This document shows, one piece after another, positions 10,979 through 22,857 of a DNA stretch of 64,000 nucleotides (within the stretch, counting starts at the first letter, position 1; every line of letters begins with the position of its first letter). A program made the position numbers and the translations under genes. The notes beneath the pieces were generated by a model that had not been told where the DNA came from, did no database searches, and saw only the letters and a list, made by a program, of their open reading frames with translations. Location of the stretch: assembly GCA_001465935.1 (NCBI GenBank), contig LNKV01000040.1:1-64000 (forward strand), read 5' to 3'. Origin of the DNA: Clarireedia homoeocarpa. Its lineage: Eukaryota > Ascomycota > Leotiomycetes > Helotiales > Rutstroemiaceae.

Positions 10979-12056
10979 TGTTTGTTCTAATTATTGTTAT
11001 CGGTAAGGTGATTATTGACTTATATAAATCTCAATTAATTTTCTAGAATATTATATATAATAAATCAATCTATAGTTAAGTACCAACAACTTATTTTATT
11101 CTTTCTATCTACACAGCTTATTTTATTCTTTCGATTTACATGTTACTGTCTCAAGTGCTAGTGTTTGAAAATCTATATAATATTACAGGCCATCTGCAAA
11201 AGAAAAACAGATATTTAAAAAGCCGACAACGGCTCGAGGTCAATGAGTTTGAATTAATAATTCTTTCAAAGCTGGTCATCTACTTACTAGTACAGAGAAG
11301 TAAGCTACGGCTTTGGGCCATAGGGACCCTGTTAACATTATATGATGAGTGACTATTAGATGATTTGTGTAGATGGTGCAATGTTACAATTGCCATCATA
11401 GTTCGTAAGTGTTCATTGACATCAAGCTTTTCAAGAAAATGTATTCAGTCCCTTTTAAAACCCATCCCGGACTCAGTTTACTGTAAATCCAACTTAAGTA
11501 TATTAGCTAGGTGAAATACTAATGTACACGGATTCGACCTTCTTCACAACAAATTGACTAACGTGATAGGTAGTCGGGTTTAAGATCAGCTCAGACGAAA
11601 TTCGTTTCTCAATTCCGGTTGACATTCCCACTAAATTGATGCTACCTTGATTGACTTCAATATTACAGTTATTAAGCTTCATTCCTGCATAGCGTCGGAA
11701 ATCCCGTAGACCAGATTGGGGCAAGACTCCCCGAAGTGTGGCTCGTCTTTCCAATTAGGAGTTGGTCTGCGCAGAGATAGTATAAGATCTAGATTTCAGT
11801 TATTTTAACTGTATATACTATCTATCTATTTACACTACAGAACCGCCAACAGTGAAAGCCAAAATTGGTCCGGTTCCTGTATGTCAAAGCCGTAGGTTAT
11901 GGCTCGGAATGACATGACCTGAAAGCAAAGTATTTATATCAATCTTAAGGTCCTCTTCTTTCCTCTTCATTCTTGTAAGTCTATCCAACTCGCCGACCGC
12001 TACTGAGAAGCCCGAGTCCCTTCTTTCAACAGTCAATCTCGTCTAGCTTTTGGACA
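10979..12056. other. Intergenic, AT-rich
   Basis: AT-rich DNA (especially 10990-11330) upstream of the tRNA and of the But2-domain gene. Short open frames at 11140-11352 (+) and 11503-11754 (-, no ATG start) have no recognisable features. Confidence 0.5.
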
Positions 12057-12767
12057 ATGAAGACTTTCGCTACCATTCTGACACTCCTTGCCGGCACAGC
12101 CGTTGCCTCACCCATCGCAGAACCAATTTCTGAGTTGAAGGATCGGAACCTTCAAGCCTGTCCATCAGGTGGTAACCTCCCGGCAGGAGCACTTTACCCC
12201 TCGCTCAGCGTTCTCGTTAGCCAAAAACTTCCAAACGTTTCATTCGGCTCCGTAAGTGACCCAGCCTATGCTCCTCGGATCATCTTAGAAACTCTATACC
12301 TCCACCTCATGACACTTGCTGACCAACCATAGACACAAACTCCGCTTCATACTCCTGAAGACTTCTGCACTATCACCAACTTCCTCCTTCCAATCTTCTC
12401 CTCCGGCAAAACCTGTACTCTGGAATTCTTCTTCCCTAATCACGCTTCCACCCTCTCTCCGTATGTCTACAACGGTGGTGGACATTTCAGCTTCGCCGGT
12501 TATGCCTTAAATGCCGGTGCTACTACGAAAACGACATTCAACACACAGCCTGCATTGGGTCCTAATCCTGTGAATCCTCCAAGTGTGCTTAGTCCTGGCA
12601 ACTCCTATATTATCAACAGCGCGGAATGTCCCCCCACGTTTCTATATCCCACAGGAAAGAGCGAGTTGCTGGTCAGCGGCATGCTTTGCACGAGCGATAC
12701 CTATTTGAGTTATCTGATCTCGAAGGATTTAGGTTGTCCGATCGGATTGTACGTCACAATTACCTAG
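12057..12767 (+). CDS. Secreted But2 C-terminal-domain-like protein
   Basis: Two exons, 12057-12251 and 12333-12767 (intron GTAAGT...CATAG, 81 nt), coding about 209 residues. The N-terminus MKTFATILTLLAGTAVASP is a typical signal peptide, so the product is predicted to be secreted or wall-associated. The rest is one globular domain with the pattern of the fungal 'ubiquitin 3 binding protein But2 C-terminal' family: a central GKTCTLEFFFP strand, FSFAGYA, a PGNSYIINSAECP turn, and the closing CPIGLYVTIT. The name comes from a yeast protein; the molecular role of the secreted fungal versions is not established. Paired cysteines probably form disulphides. Neighbours are unrelated. Confidence 0.8.
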
Positions 12768-14919
12768 TAACGATTGACTTGCAAACTGTTATAAAGGTGG
12801 TAAAAATTACCCCACTGATGGTTGACAAGTGTGGATAGGGTATTTCAATATATAATTCATTGTACCAATATACGTAAGCATTTTTTCGTAATGAACAATA
12901 GTTAGTTCAGAAATCTTCCATATGTGATGCGTTTCAGATAGTCAGCGTTCCTCGCTAGGTACTCAGTGAGTGAGTTTTCACGGGCCATGGTCATCACTCC
13001 AATCAATATCGCGACGGTCTCCGAAACAGCCAGGTATACTTCAAGTCTAATCGACAGTCAAGTCTCTGATCCGGAGACCTGGGATGAGGGTGATCGTATC
13101 CGGTTGTCTCGGTCTTACTGAAATAATATAGATGGTGTGCGAGCATATAAAGCTCATCATTCTACTTCGGCTCTTATGATGTAAAACTACGTTGTATGTG
13201 CCTCTGTTTCGTTCTCTTCCAATCACCGTATCTCGAAAGTGTCGCCTATGATCCAGGGTTTGTTAGTAAATGCCACAGATTCATCCTTGATTCCTTGAAC
13301 GGGGCGACAATGAGACGGTACTACCTTATGGATTAACGCAGACAAAATATGAAGTGATTTGCATACATCTGGACTGTGCGGTCAACATAGCCTTAAATCA
13401 ACCTAAAGAGCTCAATCTAATCGTATTATTCTGCTCTCAACCTGTAATTGGGGTTTGACAGTGCTGGGAGGTGGTTTCGTTCCTTGGCAGAAAGATAAAA
13501 GACGAAGGTCGGTGTTAGATTTGTGGATCGGTGTTGGCGGCAGAAGATTTTGGGCTCGTTAGGAAGAGGGAGAAGAGGATTTGTACCAGTTCTCGAGTGC
13601 TCTAGAGACAAAATAAAGAAGAAAGAAGAAAATGAATGGTAGGAAGTTCAACATTGATGGTAGAATACTTCTGCTGTGATATATAGGTTTTAATATGCAC
13701 TCATGAGACAGAAGAATTTTGTGAGTCTTCGCTGGTAGACCAACCCGAATAATCGTTCTGCTGTAGTCATGCAGAGCTACATGTAATAAGCTCCTTGGAT
13801 CCCAAGCAAGGAAGATGTGTTCCCATCACCAAGCTCTAGGTGAATGTTCATCACCCATCGACTATAAGATCTTCCGCGTTAAGAATATGACCAGCTTCAG
13901 AATCTCTCCGAGAATATTGAGCATTCTAGTTCAATCCAGAAAGTTTTTTGTTATGCTATTCAACATCGAGTAAGCCGATTTGCCCTATGCTAATAGATCT
14001 CTCCGCTAATATAGCTTCAGGAATAGTTCCCCGGAGTATCGGTTTTACATCTGTCCGTTTTCATGCAGCAGAGAAAGCAACATCGTTTGCTTCTCCTTTG
14101 AAGCTCTTCACCAACATATGAACGGTTTCTTAATTGGAGATATACCTAAGGCCAAGAATGACGAGGCTTTGGTTTGGTCGGACGGTTCTCTTGCCATTCC
14201 AGACATCATTCCAGAGTGTTTAAAAGTGTCTTGTCTGGGAAAGACAAACTAGTTAAGAGAGTCTGACGATTGTGTTAGAGTAATGTTGGATGAAATAAAA
14301 CAGTAGAATTTGAATACTTTACCTAGTAGCTCGACCTGAAATTCCCAGATACCTTTCAGACGCAGTACTAAAAGCAGGAAATAGTCAGTTTCACGGTAAC
14401 TCATGAATTTATGTCTCCGGATACTCAAGGGTATAACAAATGTAGGATAGTCGCGACCCACCAAGGACCTTCTGCAATCCAGAGTAGAGATTTGTTTGAA
14501 ACTTTTGGCGAGCTTCATGATTTTCATCAAGAGATACTTGATTTTGCCTAATCCATTATTCACGATCATCTGGCTCGAAAACCCCTACTCGGCCCATAGA
14601 GGAACACGGTCGAGCTGCCTGGCTATCCAATAGCTCATATTTCAGTGTCACGAGTGTGTAGATTGCAGTTTTGGTATGGTGGGGTAACTTGAGTCCGATA
14701 TTACTCAGCATGATCTCGGACCGCGAATCACGTTGTGGTAACATACATCCCGCGTGAGTACCATAGAACTTTTATACATCGATATCATCTCTCCGTAAGT
14801 TTGTCTTTGCCTTACTTCCATCTGGCTCAAGAGCTGACGCTCACCGATTCCAGGAATGGTCCCAACCGTGGATTACTCGCACCCAGTCTGACACTTCCAC
14901 AAACGTCAAAGGTGTCCTC
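12768..14919. other. Intergenic, about 2.1 kb without a supported gene
   Basis: Only short open frames on both strands (for example 13426-13611 and 14249-14744, minus). None has a recognisable domain or plausible exon joins. The last part includes the upstream region of ALG10. Confidence 0.45.
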
Positions 14920-16971
14920 ATGTCAACCTTCATTTTTGGACTTGTCTCCTTGGGAGCTGTAGCGTTCATCGAGAAGGCCTCAATCCTCAATCTTGCCGGT
15001 TCAGATAGGAAAATTTCTACTGTCGCATTTCTAGGCATTTATTTTCTTGTCAGTCTGTGGGAATATCAGGTGACCAAGATTGTCCCTTCTCCCTACTTGG
15101 TAAGTAGCCCATGCTACATGCCCTATTCTCCAAATTCCATCAGAAAACCCCTCATATCTAACTTCCCTTAGGATGAAGTCTTCCACATTCCCCAAGCTCA
15201 AGCATACTGTCGAGGCGACTGGCTAGTATGGGACCCAAAACTTACCACTCCACCAGGCTTGTACGGCCCTCGTCAACCATATACCTACCACTCTACTAAT
15301 GTCACCTAGATACGTATTTACTACCCTGTTCGCTAAACTTCACTTAGCAGCATGCAAGGTCCACATTTTGCGCTTCTTCAATGCCGTCACATTACTACTT
15401 ACTCTTTCGTATGCTTGTGATTGTCGGAATCTGATCGTCTCGGGTCAGGACCAGAAAACGGCGTTCAAGAACAGCAAAAATGCAGCTAAAACCTCGAGGA
15501 CCATATCAATTGATACACTCCATACAGCCTTTAACATGGCTCTTTTTCCACCCCTCTTCTTCTTCTCCGGTCTCTACTACACCGATATCCTATCTACGTG
15601 TATGGTTCTCAAAATCTACAAAACATTCCTCGAGGGAAGAGACCGGAAGGGCAGAAAATTTTTTCAGAGTTATCTCTGGGGAATGATCTCCCTAACGATG
15701 CGACAGACGAATATTTTCTGGGCCGCGATATTCATGGGTGGTATGGAAACAGTGCGGACCTTGCAAAATCCTTTGCCTAGTGCTTCTGTGCACGAGAGGG
15801 AAAGGCTGCAATCTCTACAGTCATTTGTAAAGGCGAGATGGAACGAGGCGTTACATGGGATGGTGTTTGATGTACCACTCCGGTCGGCTTCCCTTGAAGG
15901 TGACTCCCTCTCTCTAACTCTCTATGATTCCATCTTCATTTAGTTAATAACTAACTAAGGACCGCAGATATCGTCCTAACACCACTAACACTCGTTCCCG
16001 CCATCCTCGTCCGTCTCCCTCTCATCCTCAAAAATCTCCTCCCATACCTCTCTCTCCTCATCAGCTTCACCATCCTCATCTACCTCAATGGCGGCGTCGT
16101 TCTCGGCGACAAAGAAAACCACATCGCCACCATCCATCTCCCCCAGATCCTCTATCTCTGGCCATTCATATCATTTTTCTCCTTCCCCCTCCTTCTTCCA
16201 TCTCTCTTCTCCCTTCTTCGCACTGCTCTCTATTTCCCTTCAATTCTTCTCAAATACGCCAAGAACCCGACTCCCCGCCCCGTAATCTTAACTTTGTTAT
16301 CAGGGTTGACGTTACTGCTCGTGATCGCAGTCGTGAAGTTCAATACCATCATTCACCCCTTTACTCTAGCCGACAATAGACATTACATCTTTTACGTCTT
16401 CCGGTACACGATTCTCCGCCATCCACTTATCCGCTACCTACTCACTCCGATCTACTTATTATGTTTTTGGTTAGTGTACAATACTCTTGCCGGCGCAGAC
16501 ACCACCTCTTCCTCGTCACCGTCTGCCACCGCCGCTCCTCCCTTGGACAGCAAACAAAAACCACCCAAACCAAGCACAAACCCGCAAACTCAAAAAGAAA
16601 AATCGGAGTTCCCCAAAAACCCAACAGGACAGTTCGAACAAGCCCAAAACACCTTCCCCACATCATCCTTCCTCCTAATCTACCTCCTAACCACCACACT
16701 CTCTCTCATCACCGCACCCCTCGTCGAGCCCCGCTATTTCATCCTCCCCTGGATTTTCCTCCGTCTGCATCTACCTACTCCTACTTTCTCGACCAACACC
16801 AGCACCACCCACTCTACCCCGCAATCGCAGAAACAACCGCGCATAAACATCTACCTGCTCATCGAAACAACCCATCATCTGCTCATTAACTTGATAACGG
16901 GCTATATTTTTCTCTACCGCGGTTTTTCCTGGCCGCAAGAAGAAGGGAGAGTGCAGCGGTTTATGTGGTGA
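14920..16971 (+). CDS. ALG10: Dolichyl-P-Glc:Glc2Man9GlcNAc2-PP-dolichol alpha-1,2-glucosyltransferase (ALG10/DIE2)
   Basis: Adds the third, terminal glucose to the lipid-linked N-glycan precursor in the ER lumen. Four exons, 14920-15099, 15172-15260, 15310-15899 and 15968-16971, give exactly 620 codons plus stop. Intron 2 uses a GTACGG donor with a perfect TACTAAT branch site. Family hallmarks are in order: DEVFHIPQAQAYC and WDPKLTTPPGLY in the first lumenal loop, ALFPPLFFFSGLYYTD, MRQTNIFW, NGGVVLGDKENHIATIHLPQ, and DNRHYIFYVFR. Many hydrophobic spans agree with a polytopic ER membrane enzyme. A Ser/Thr/Pro/Lys-rich insertion (around genomic 16490-16650) separates two late membrane segments. 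The start is the first ATG in frame; an upstream exon cannot be excluded. Confidence 0.93.
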
Positions 16972-17710
16972 TTGATTATTTGCAGGTTCGAATTTTGTAC
17001 TTTTGCCTTGGTTCATTCTGGCCTGCTGTTGGAAGAGAGGGAGATGGGTAGTCGAGAGAGTGAGGCGCAGAGGGAACGTGTATACATACAAGATACAACA
17101 TATCATTGCTTCGTCGAAGAATCTTTTCACAAAAGTAACACATTAGGCAATATGTTAGCTGGTTGAAGTGATAAATACCTACCGCTTCCTGCCAATAGAT
17201 ATCCTACATTTATATTCAAAAGTATTTCTTATTTATGTATTTATTATATTGTATTGTGTTGCATTGTCCATATAATCATTTACCTGTCGGGGAGTGGCAA
17301 AAAAATATAGTCTTATGTATGTATCACATACTTCATCCATCTCAACTTGGATAGAATTGCCCATATACAAACACCCACCTCAAGGCTAAGATAGCTTGTA
17401 CAAACTTCATTTGTTCGTACGAATCCCTCGGATGTCTGTAAGTTACAGAATTCCTACCCAGTTACCCTGACCCAGCCCATGTTTTCCGATTCATTCATGT
17501 CAAACGCTAACGCCAACGCCGCACCAGACCGTTAAATGCGCACTTGTGCGTGTCGTTCCCATCCGTTCACAAGTCTTTTTCTCTCTCTCTTTTCTCGTTC
17601 TTTTTACTTTTGCTTTTTGTTAATTTAGACGATCGATTTTATCGCGGCCATTATGTCTTGATCTACCCGTATCCTCTTTCGACAGCTCTAGCTCCACAAC
17701 TCATATAACA
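16972..17710. other. Convergent 3' intergenic region
   Basis: Lies between the 3' ends of ALG10 and the minus-strand His/Ser-rich gene. It contains AT-rich stretches (17200-17290) suitable for polyadenylation and pyrimidine-rich CTCTCT tracts (17575-17610). No gene is seen. Confidence 0.5.
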
Positions 17711-18259
17711 TCACAAACTCAGCCGGTCCAAACTCATCTCCCCTCCACTCCTTCTCCTTCTCACAACTCCTAATCTAAAATACTTCTCCTCTCCTCCCTG
17801 CGTCCTCCCGCCAATGTACCATTTTTCCCTGCCGATAATCTCTCGGAACCCCTCACTCGAACTATCGCTTCCTCTTCTATCGCTTGCGCTGCGGAAGGCG
17901 TTGTTGTATCGCGGTGAGGAGCCGGGACTGGGACTTGTGCCCGGGGTACGCGGAGATTGGAGGGAGTTGAGGGGACTGGCTGTGGATGCAGTTTGTTGCT
18001 TGCTACTGTTGGTATGGATTTGGCGGGGTTGGGAGGCGGATGGTGGGGAGGTGGAATTCGTGGTTGTGCTACTTGTATGGGTTGATTGGGTGTGCGTATG
18101 GGAGTGAGAATGCGAATGTGAGTGGGCGTGAGAATGAGATGATGGCTTTGAGGATGTGGGCTGCGAGATGCCCGTGAAAGATGTGGTACGGAACGCGGCA
18201 AGGAAATTGGAGAAGAAGGGGCGTTGGGTTGAAGCGGGCATGTTTGGGGTTGGCGGCAT
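17711..18259 (-). CDS. Conserved small Ser/His-rich hypothetical protein
   Basis: Single-exon frame of 182 codons from ATG at 18259; a second in-frame ATG lies six codons in. The N-terminal half is low complexity, with an alternating Ser/His run (SHSHAHSHSHSHSHTHT) and a Ser/Thr/Pro-rich linker with several SP and TP sites. The C-terminus is compact and looks constrained: a REIIGREKWYIGGRT block, then EEKYFRLGVVRRRR and a terminal SLDRLSL. I recall similar EKWYIGGRT...LSLDRLSL tails in uncharacterised filamentous-ascomycete proteins, but no function. No signal peptide or membrane span. The His/Ser tract could bind metal ions (inference). Confidence 0.65.
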   Translation of the reverse strand: MPPTPNMPASTQRPFFSNFLAAFRTTSFTGISQPTSSKPSSHSHAHSHSHSHSHTHTQSTHTSSTTTNSTSPPSASQPRQIHTNSSKQQTASTASPLNSLQSPRTPGTSPSPGSSPRYNNAFRSASDRRGSDSSSEGFREIIGREKWYIGGRTQGGEEKYFRLGVVRRRRSGGEMSLDRLSL

Positions 18260-21200
18260 GAGGGTGGTGGGTGATTTGCTTGGTGATATACTCGCCGTCG
18301 AACTTATGTCTCGCGTCGGTTCACACTTTGAGATGCTCTGCGGTCGTTACACACAGGCAGTGCTCCCTTTCCTTTATATTTCAGTTGTATGGTAGTGCTT
18401 TAAGGCGTTGTTGTTTTGTCTTAGGAGTCGAATATACTTGATGCAAATCGGATCGTCTTATCAAAAAAGTTTCGAAAGTCAACCCCGGAAACAAACTATC
18501 TAGGTTGATCAAAGTCCGAATAATCCAGCCTGGCTTACCCAGATACCAGCCGTTTTCCGTTGTATGACCCGCTCCCGCGCACTTTCACGTTTACGCTCAG
18601 ATGCGCCGAATTGTGGATATCAATATTGCGTGTGATTCGAGGTAAAGAATCGTGGGTTGAAGGATCTATTTTAGCTGCGCAGATGGTAGGGTGTGGTGCA
18701 GATGCAGGATTAAAAAATGCTGAAGTGGCAGATGAAGAGTTTTCTGTTATGTAGTCGTGTCGCTGATATATTTGTTGCGGATGGAAGAAAAGGGTGAGCG
18801 AGGTGAGCGAGGTGAGTGAGGTGAGTGAGGTGAGTCTTGCAGTGTTTTGCAGTGTCTTTGCTGTGTGGAGAATTTGTTTGTACGAGGTATATGTAAAGTG
18901 ATTATGACCCGTTTCTAGAATGCTTTCGGATGATGGTCGTCTGGCGTGAAATTCTGGCTCTTCCTCGGCTGTGATCGGCTTTCATTTCCTTTCTCAAGAT
19001 CACCGGTACTGGTAGTTCTGATATCGTGCTCGAAGGCTCTGTGTCTCTTGTCTCTTTTCGCTTGTCTCTCGTGTCTCGTATTTCGTCTCTTTGTTCTCAT
19101 GCAAAGAAAAAGGTTGATGTCATCAATCCGATTAAACAACAGATCAGAGCAGAGTTTATCTGCAGATAAGTGCCAAGCAACGATGAGATCCAAGCTATGA
19201 AGAGGAAGAAATGAGGGGAAATGCAGCTAATGTTTATTCTGAAGACAGTATACAGTAGTTTCATCCCTCCGTGCCCTCTCCTTCCGATTCCCTAGGATAG
19301 TCTCTCCTGCCTTACTCGCCGTGGTGACGAGAACATGGTTTCGCTCACGGCTGTCCGAAGGAAGCGGTCACATGCAGCCCCAATTGGTGATGGGTCGGAA
19401 ATAAGCGGAATGCACAGTTCGGATGCAAGTCAAGAGATTATGCGCCTCGATACAGACGTGGGGGATAAGGGGGCAAACCACATTCCTTGCATTTGAAAGG
19501 GGAAATGGAAAAAGGAAGGGGAAAAGGGAGGGGGAAAGGGAGGGGAAAGGGAAGGGCAAAAGGAACAACTCGTGCTACGAAAAGATTTAGGGCTCACGTC
19601 CTGTACGAAGTCAAAAGATCCAAAGATACACCAAAGGAGAGATGGCTTGGTGAGGCATTTCTATAGCATTGTAATTGGTAACCACGATGACGCTTTCTAT
19701 TGGCCGGAATGCAAGCTGGTGCTGGGTAGCATAAATTCCGCTACCGGACCCCACACATGTCATCAGCAAGCAGCAGATTGAAAGCTTGAAGACCAGAAGA
19801 CTCGCTCGACCCGATAACAACGGCTGGATGGACTGTCCGTTCTTCCGAGCACATCGCCAACGAATGCAAGTTGGCGGTAAACTTCCCCCTCGGCATCTTG
19901 GTAGACATTGCAATGTCGTTGATTTCCGAGGATAGAAATGGGATATATCCGTTGAAGAGAGCTGCGAAGCTTTGGGGTTTCGGCATGTTCACGGTTCACG
20001 GCAATCTTCAAGCAGCATTCTGCCAACTTAGGGGTCTTGACTGGGTGGCTTGCGACAGGACCGCTAAATTTCCAACTGCAGTACAGTACAAGTACCATTA
20101 CAAGTACCATTACAAGTACCATAACAAGGAGTGCAGTGGGGTTTTAGGGGTTCCCTTGTGCAGTTTGTTAGTATTCTCCCCACTCCCTGTAGGACGATGA
20201 GTGCGTATACTGCTAGAGTGGAAGTTCTGCGGATTCAGATGGCGAATCTGGCTACAAATATCAGCCAGCAGGTCAGTGAAGGGATCTCGCGTCAACTGCA
20301 TCTCCAGTGTCCAGGAAGCCTACAAGTCCTTGGCTAGTCAATCAGAATATCCTGAAGGATAACTTGACGGCTTCTGCAGGTGCACCACGCTCCGGGGTCG
20401 ATTTCTAGATCACGCCAAGGAAACGTGGGATGGTTATGGTTGCAAGGCCAACGATGAGAATCCTGAACATAACCAGGTCACTTGAAAATCGGCAAGGTGA
20501 GCTGTAAACATATCTTAATCCTAACCTAAGTCCAGGTCTCGTATGCCCATCTCGTTTATTCGTCACGTGGGTTGAGGGAGTAAAGCGTTTTCACGGCTTC
20601 ATTTGATCCCCACCCGCGTTGTCCTATCTTGCCCTCAGCACGGTTATATGGCCATGCTACAAGCATCTACAAGCATCTCATATGTCCTGCTTGTACTGAA
20701 TTCCATGGGTACTGAGAGCGGGCCGAAAAACACACGACAGGAAGTCATCGATGCAGAATTCGTGGGCCCATGAGACAGCGACCAGAGCTATATACCCGGA
20801 GTATGAATGGATAGGATGCAACACTTGATTGGAGCTGTTGAGCAGAACTCGGTCTGATATGCAAGTCGTTCGCTCGACCCGTTCGTATCATGCACAGTCG
20901 ACGTTATCTCCTTGTGAAAGAGCCGAGAATATCACTTGGTGTTTTCTGATCCGCACAACAATACCCCTCCATTGTGTAGAGTCAATGTGTAGCTTTTTGA
21001 GCTATCGCTACGCTTCGTGATGATAATGAACTTCAATAGATGAGTTCCGGATAGGGACTTTTATCTTTCCGAGAGAAATTTGGTCCGTTTTTCACACCAC
21101 AAAGTCAATGGATCAAACAACACCGCTATGATTGGTCAAAATTCAAGTTCTCAAAATAAAGGCTGCCTAAGGCCATAAGCCAGCGCTCCGGCTAACCCCG

Positions 21201-21277
21201 ACAAACATTCTCCATCATCATTGCAATTCAACCTCACAATCGTAATTCACATCCCACCACGCCCCTCTACCCTCAAG
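18260..21277. other. 3-kb intergenic region with simple repeats
   Basis: No supported gene. It contains a decamer tandem array (GAGGTGAGC/T, about 18793-18835), a long purine-only-like tract (about 19494-19564), and a 12-nt array (TACAAGTACCAT, about 20087-20122). The right end is the QCR10 promoter. Short open frames at 18560, 19572, 19871 and 20197 show no domain or signal peptide. Confidence 0.5.
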
Positions 21278-22148
21278 ATGAACCACGCAGGTAGTGATGT
21301 GAGTAGACTTCGGCATACGGCTTTGCTAGACACTCCGCTGACTCTATCTGCGCAATTAGTACAACCCTTCAACTGGTGTGACACCAGCCAAAGGCCATAT
21401 TGGCTATAAAACCTACGTCTCTCCCTATGGACCTAAGTACGAATCCCTATTGAGCATGAAGAAGGAATTGGGAGGCTGATACAGCATGCGTAGATATAAG
21501 GTTCAACCAAACATCATGGGACTCACGACCAAGCAAGCAACAAGAATGTATGTCTATTTTTCTAGCCGAATCCACAATTTGCACAATCGCAAATCAGAGC
21601 AGAGGCGCAACGACACTGGGTTCTTTCTGGGACAGACTCAATTGCAGCACTGACTGGAAGGCATAAATGGTTTCGAGGATTTGGCTAACAATTTGAACAC
21701 AGTGGCATAACCCTAGCACCCTTCGCAGGAGTTGCCGGATTCTTCGCCCTCTTCTTCTTCTCAGACGTCCCGAAAGTACGAAACGATATTTGGGTGGTAT
21801 GTTTGATATCCCGAGTCATCGGCAGGCGAGGAACTAACGAACTCCATAGAAGGTACCGATCGTTGGAGAATACTTCAGGAAAGAAATCCCCCCTTCGGAC
21901 AACGTACGTTTCTACTCTCTTATATATATACTTTGGTTACTTGGGGCGCTTCACTGGGATACGCCGATAGAGACTGCAGAATGTGAAGCGCCGCAAATCC
22001 TGCACGTCAGGCTAGCTTCTACATGTGATTGACTAGCCGTCGATCTGTGTTCCAGAGGGCTTCCTCCACACAAGATAGCACAATTCCCACCAAACGTCCG
22101 GTTATTTTCATGACCTTCCACTAACATGACAACTTCTAGCCCTTCTAG
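21278..22148 (+). CDS. QCR10: Cytochrome b-c1 complex (complex III) subunit 10, QCR10-like
   Basis: Small inner-membrane subunit of ubiquinol-cytochrome c reductase. Six exons, 21278-21290, 21394-21436, 21494-21547, 21703-21796, 21850-21903 and 22140-22148, sum to 267 nt, an 88-residue protein. The assembled product has the family layout: YKTYVSPYGPKY and QPNIMGLTTKQATR at the N-terminus, one membrane span APFAGVAGFFALFFFSDVP, then KVPIVGEYFRKEIPPSDN and a terminal Pro-Phe. The last exon encodes only Pro, Phe and stop after a 236-nt intron with a good CTAAC branch site (CCACTAACATG). The first donor, GTAGTG, is weak, so the first five residues are the least certain. Exon lengths, phases and the tail all agree with known homologues as I recall them. 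Confidence 0.9.
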
Positions 22149-22857
22149 ATTCTGCGCGGTTATTTGGGGTGGTAAGAAGGAGATAGAGAAGTACGTGGGA
22201 GGATGGGAAAGAAACAAGATCAATTGTACAAAAGACCAGCATGAAATAGACATATTGACAACCATCCAAATTACAAATCTTACCATGCAACTGCAACGAC
22301 ATTTTGATCTAAACTGTTCTGGTACCGTTGCTAAGATGTTCATCCGATATAATTGACATTCTCGAACCTTCCAAACCCTTACCAATCTGCCGGATGTTAT
22401 ACCTCAGTCCAATCAAAAGAGCCGGGTGAGCTGCATTGTCATAAATACCCCCCCATAAGGCTGGTCACATTATAACAAATGCACGTCCTGATCATATCTA
22501 GACGGTCAAATTTCCTCTTTTCCAATTCCTTTGTTTTTTAATGCCTATTATTCTTTTAATTTTTAACTGGAGAAACCGTCTAGGAAATTTTGACTGGAGA
22601 AACCGTCTAGGAAGAATTCCGACCGTAAATTACCCTTATATCCACAATCTAATCCTCGGCCCTCGTTGTACGACAAGACTGCACTATTTCCCCGCGCCAC
22701 CAACACATAAAACATATCATACGATATAGACAGTGCCTGCAATTCTAATATCCTGTAAAATTCTCTAGAGGCCTTGCCCTACTCACCGGTAGAGTCCCTA
22801 ACTTCCACGAAGCTATAAAAATATCTGGAATTCGGGTAATCAATCAGCTCCTCAATC
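22149..22857. repeat. Intergenic with a 21-bp direct repeat
   Basis: Between QCR10 and the CHIP-like gene. The sequence ACTGGAGAAACCGTCTAGGA occurs at 22566 and again at 22593 (period 27). It could be a doubled regulatory site upstream of the ubiquitin-ligase gene or a chance slippage product. No gene. Confidence 0.6.

Noticed and set aside
11503..11754. 83-codon minus-strand frame
   Set aside because: No ATG at its start, no domain, AT-rich surroundings.
14249..14744. Two minus-strand frames upstream of ALG10
   Set aside because: No recognisable sequence pattern, no plausible splice between them, odd composition.
16461..16889. Pro/His-rich frame of 142 codons
   Set aside because: Alternative frame within the last ALG10 exon; it has no homology features, and the ALG10 frame explains the sequence.
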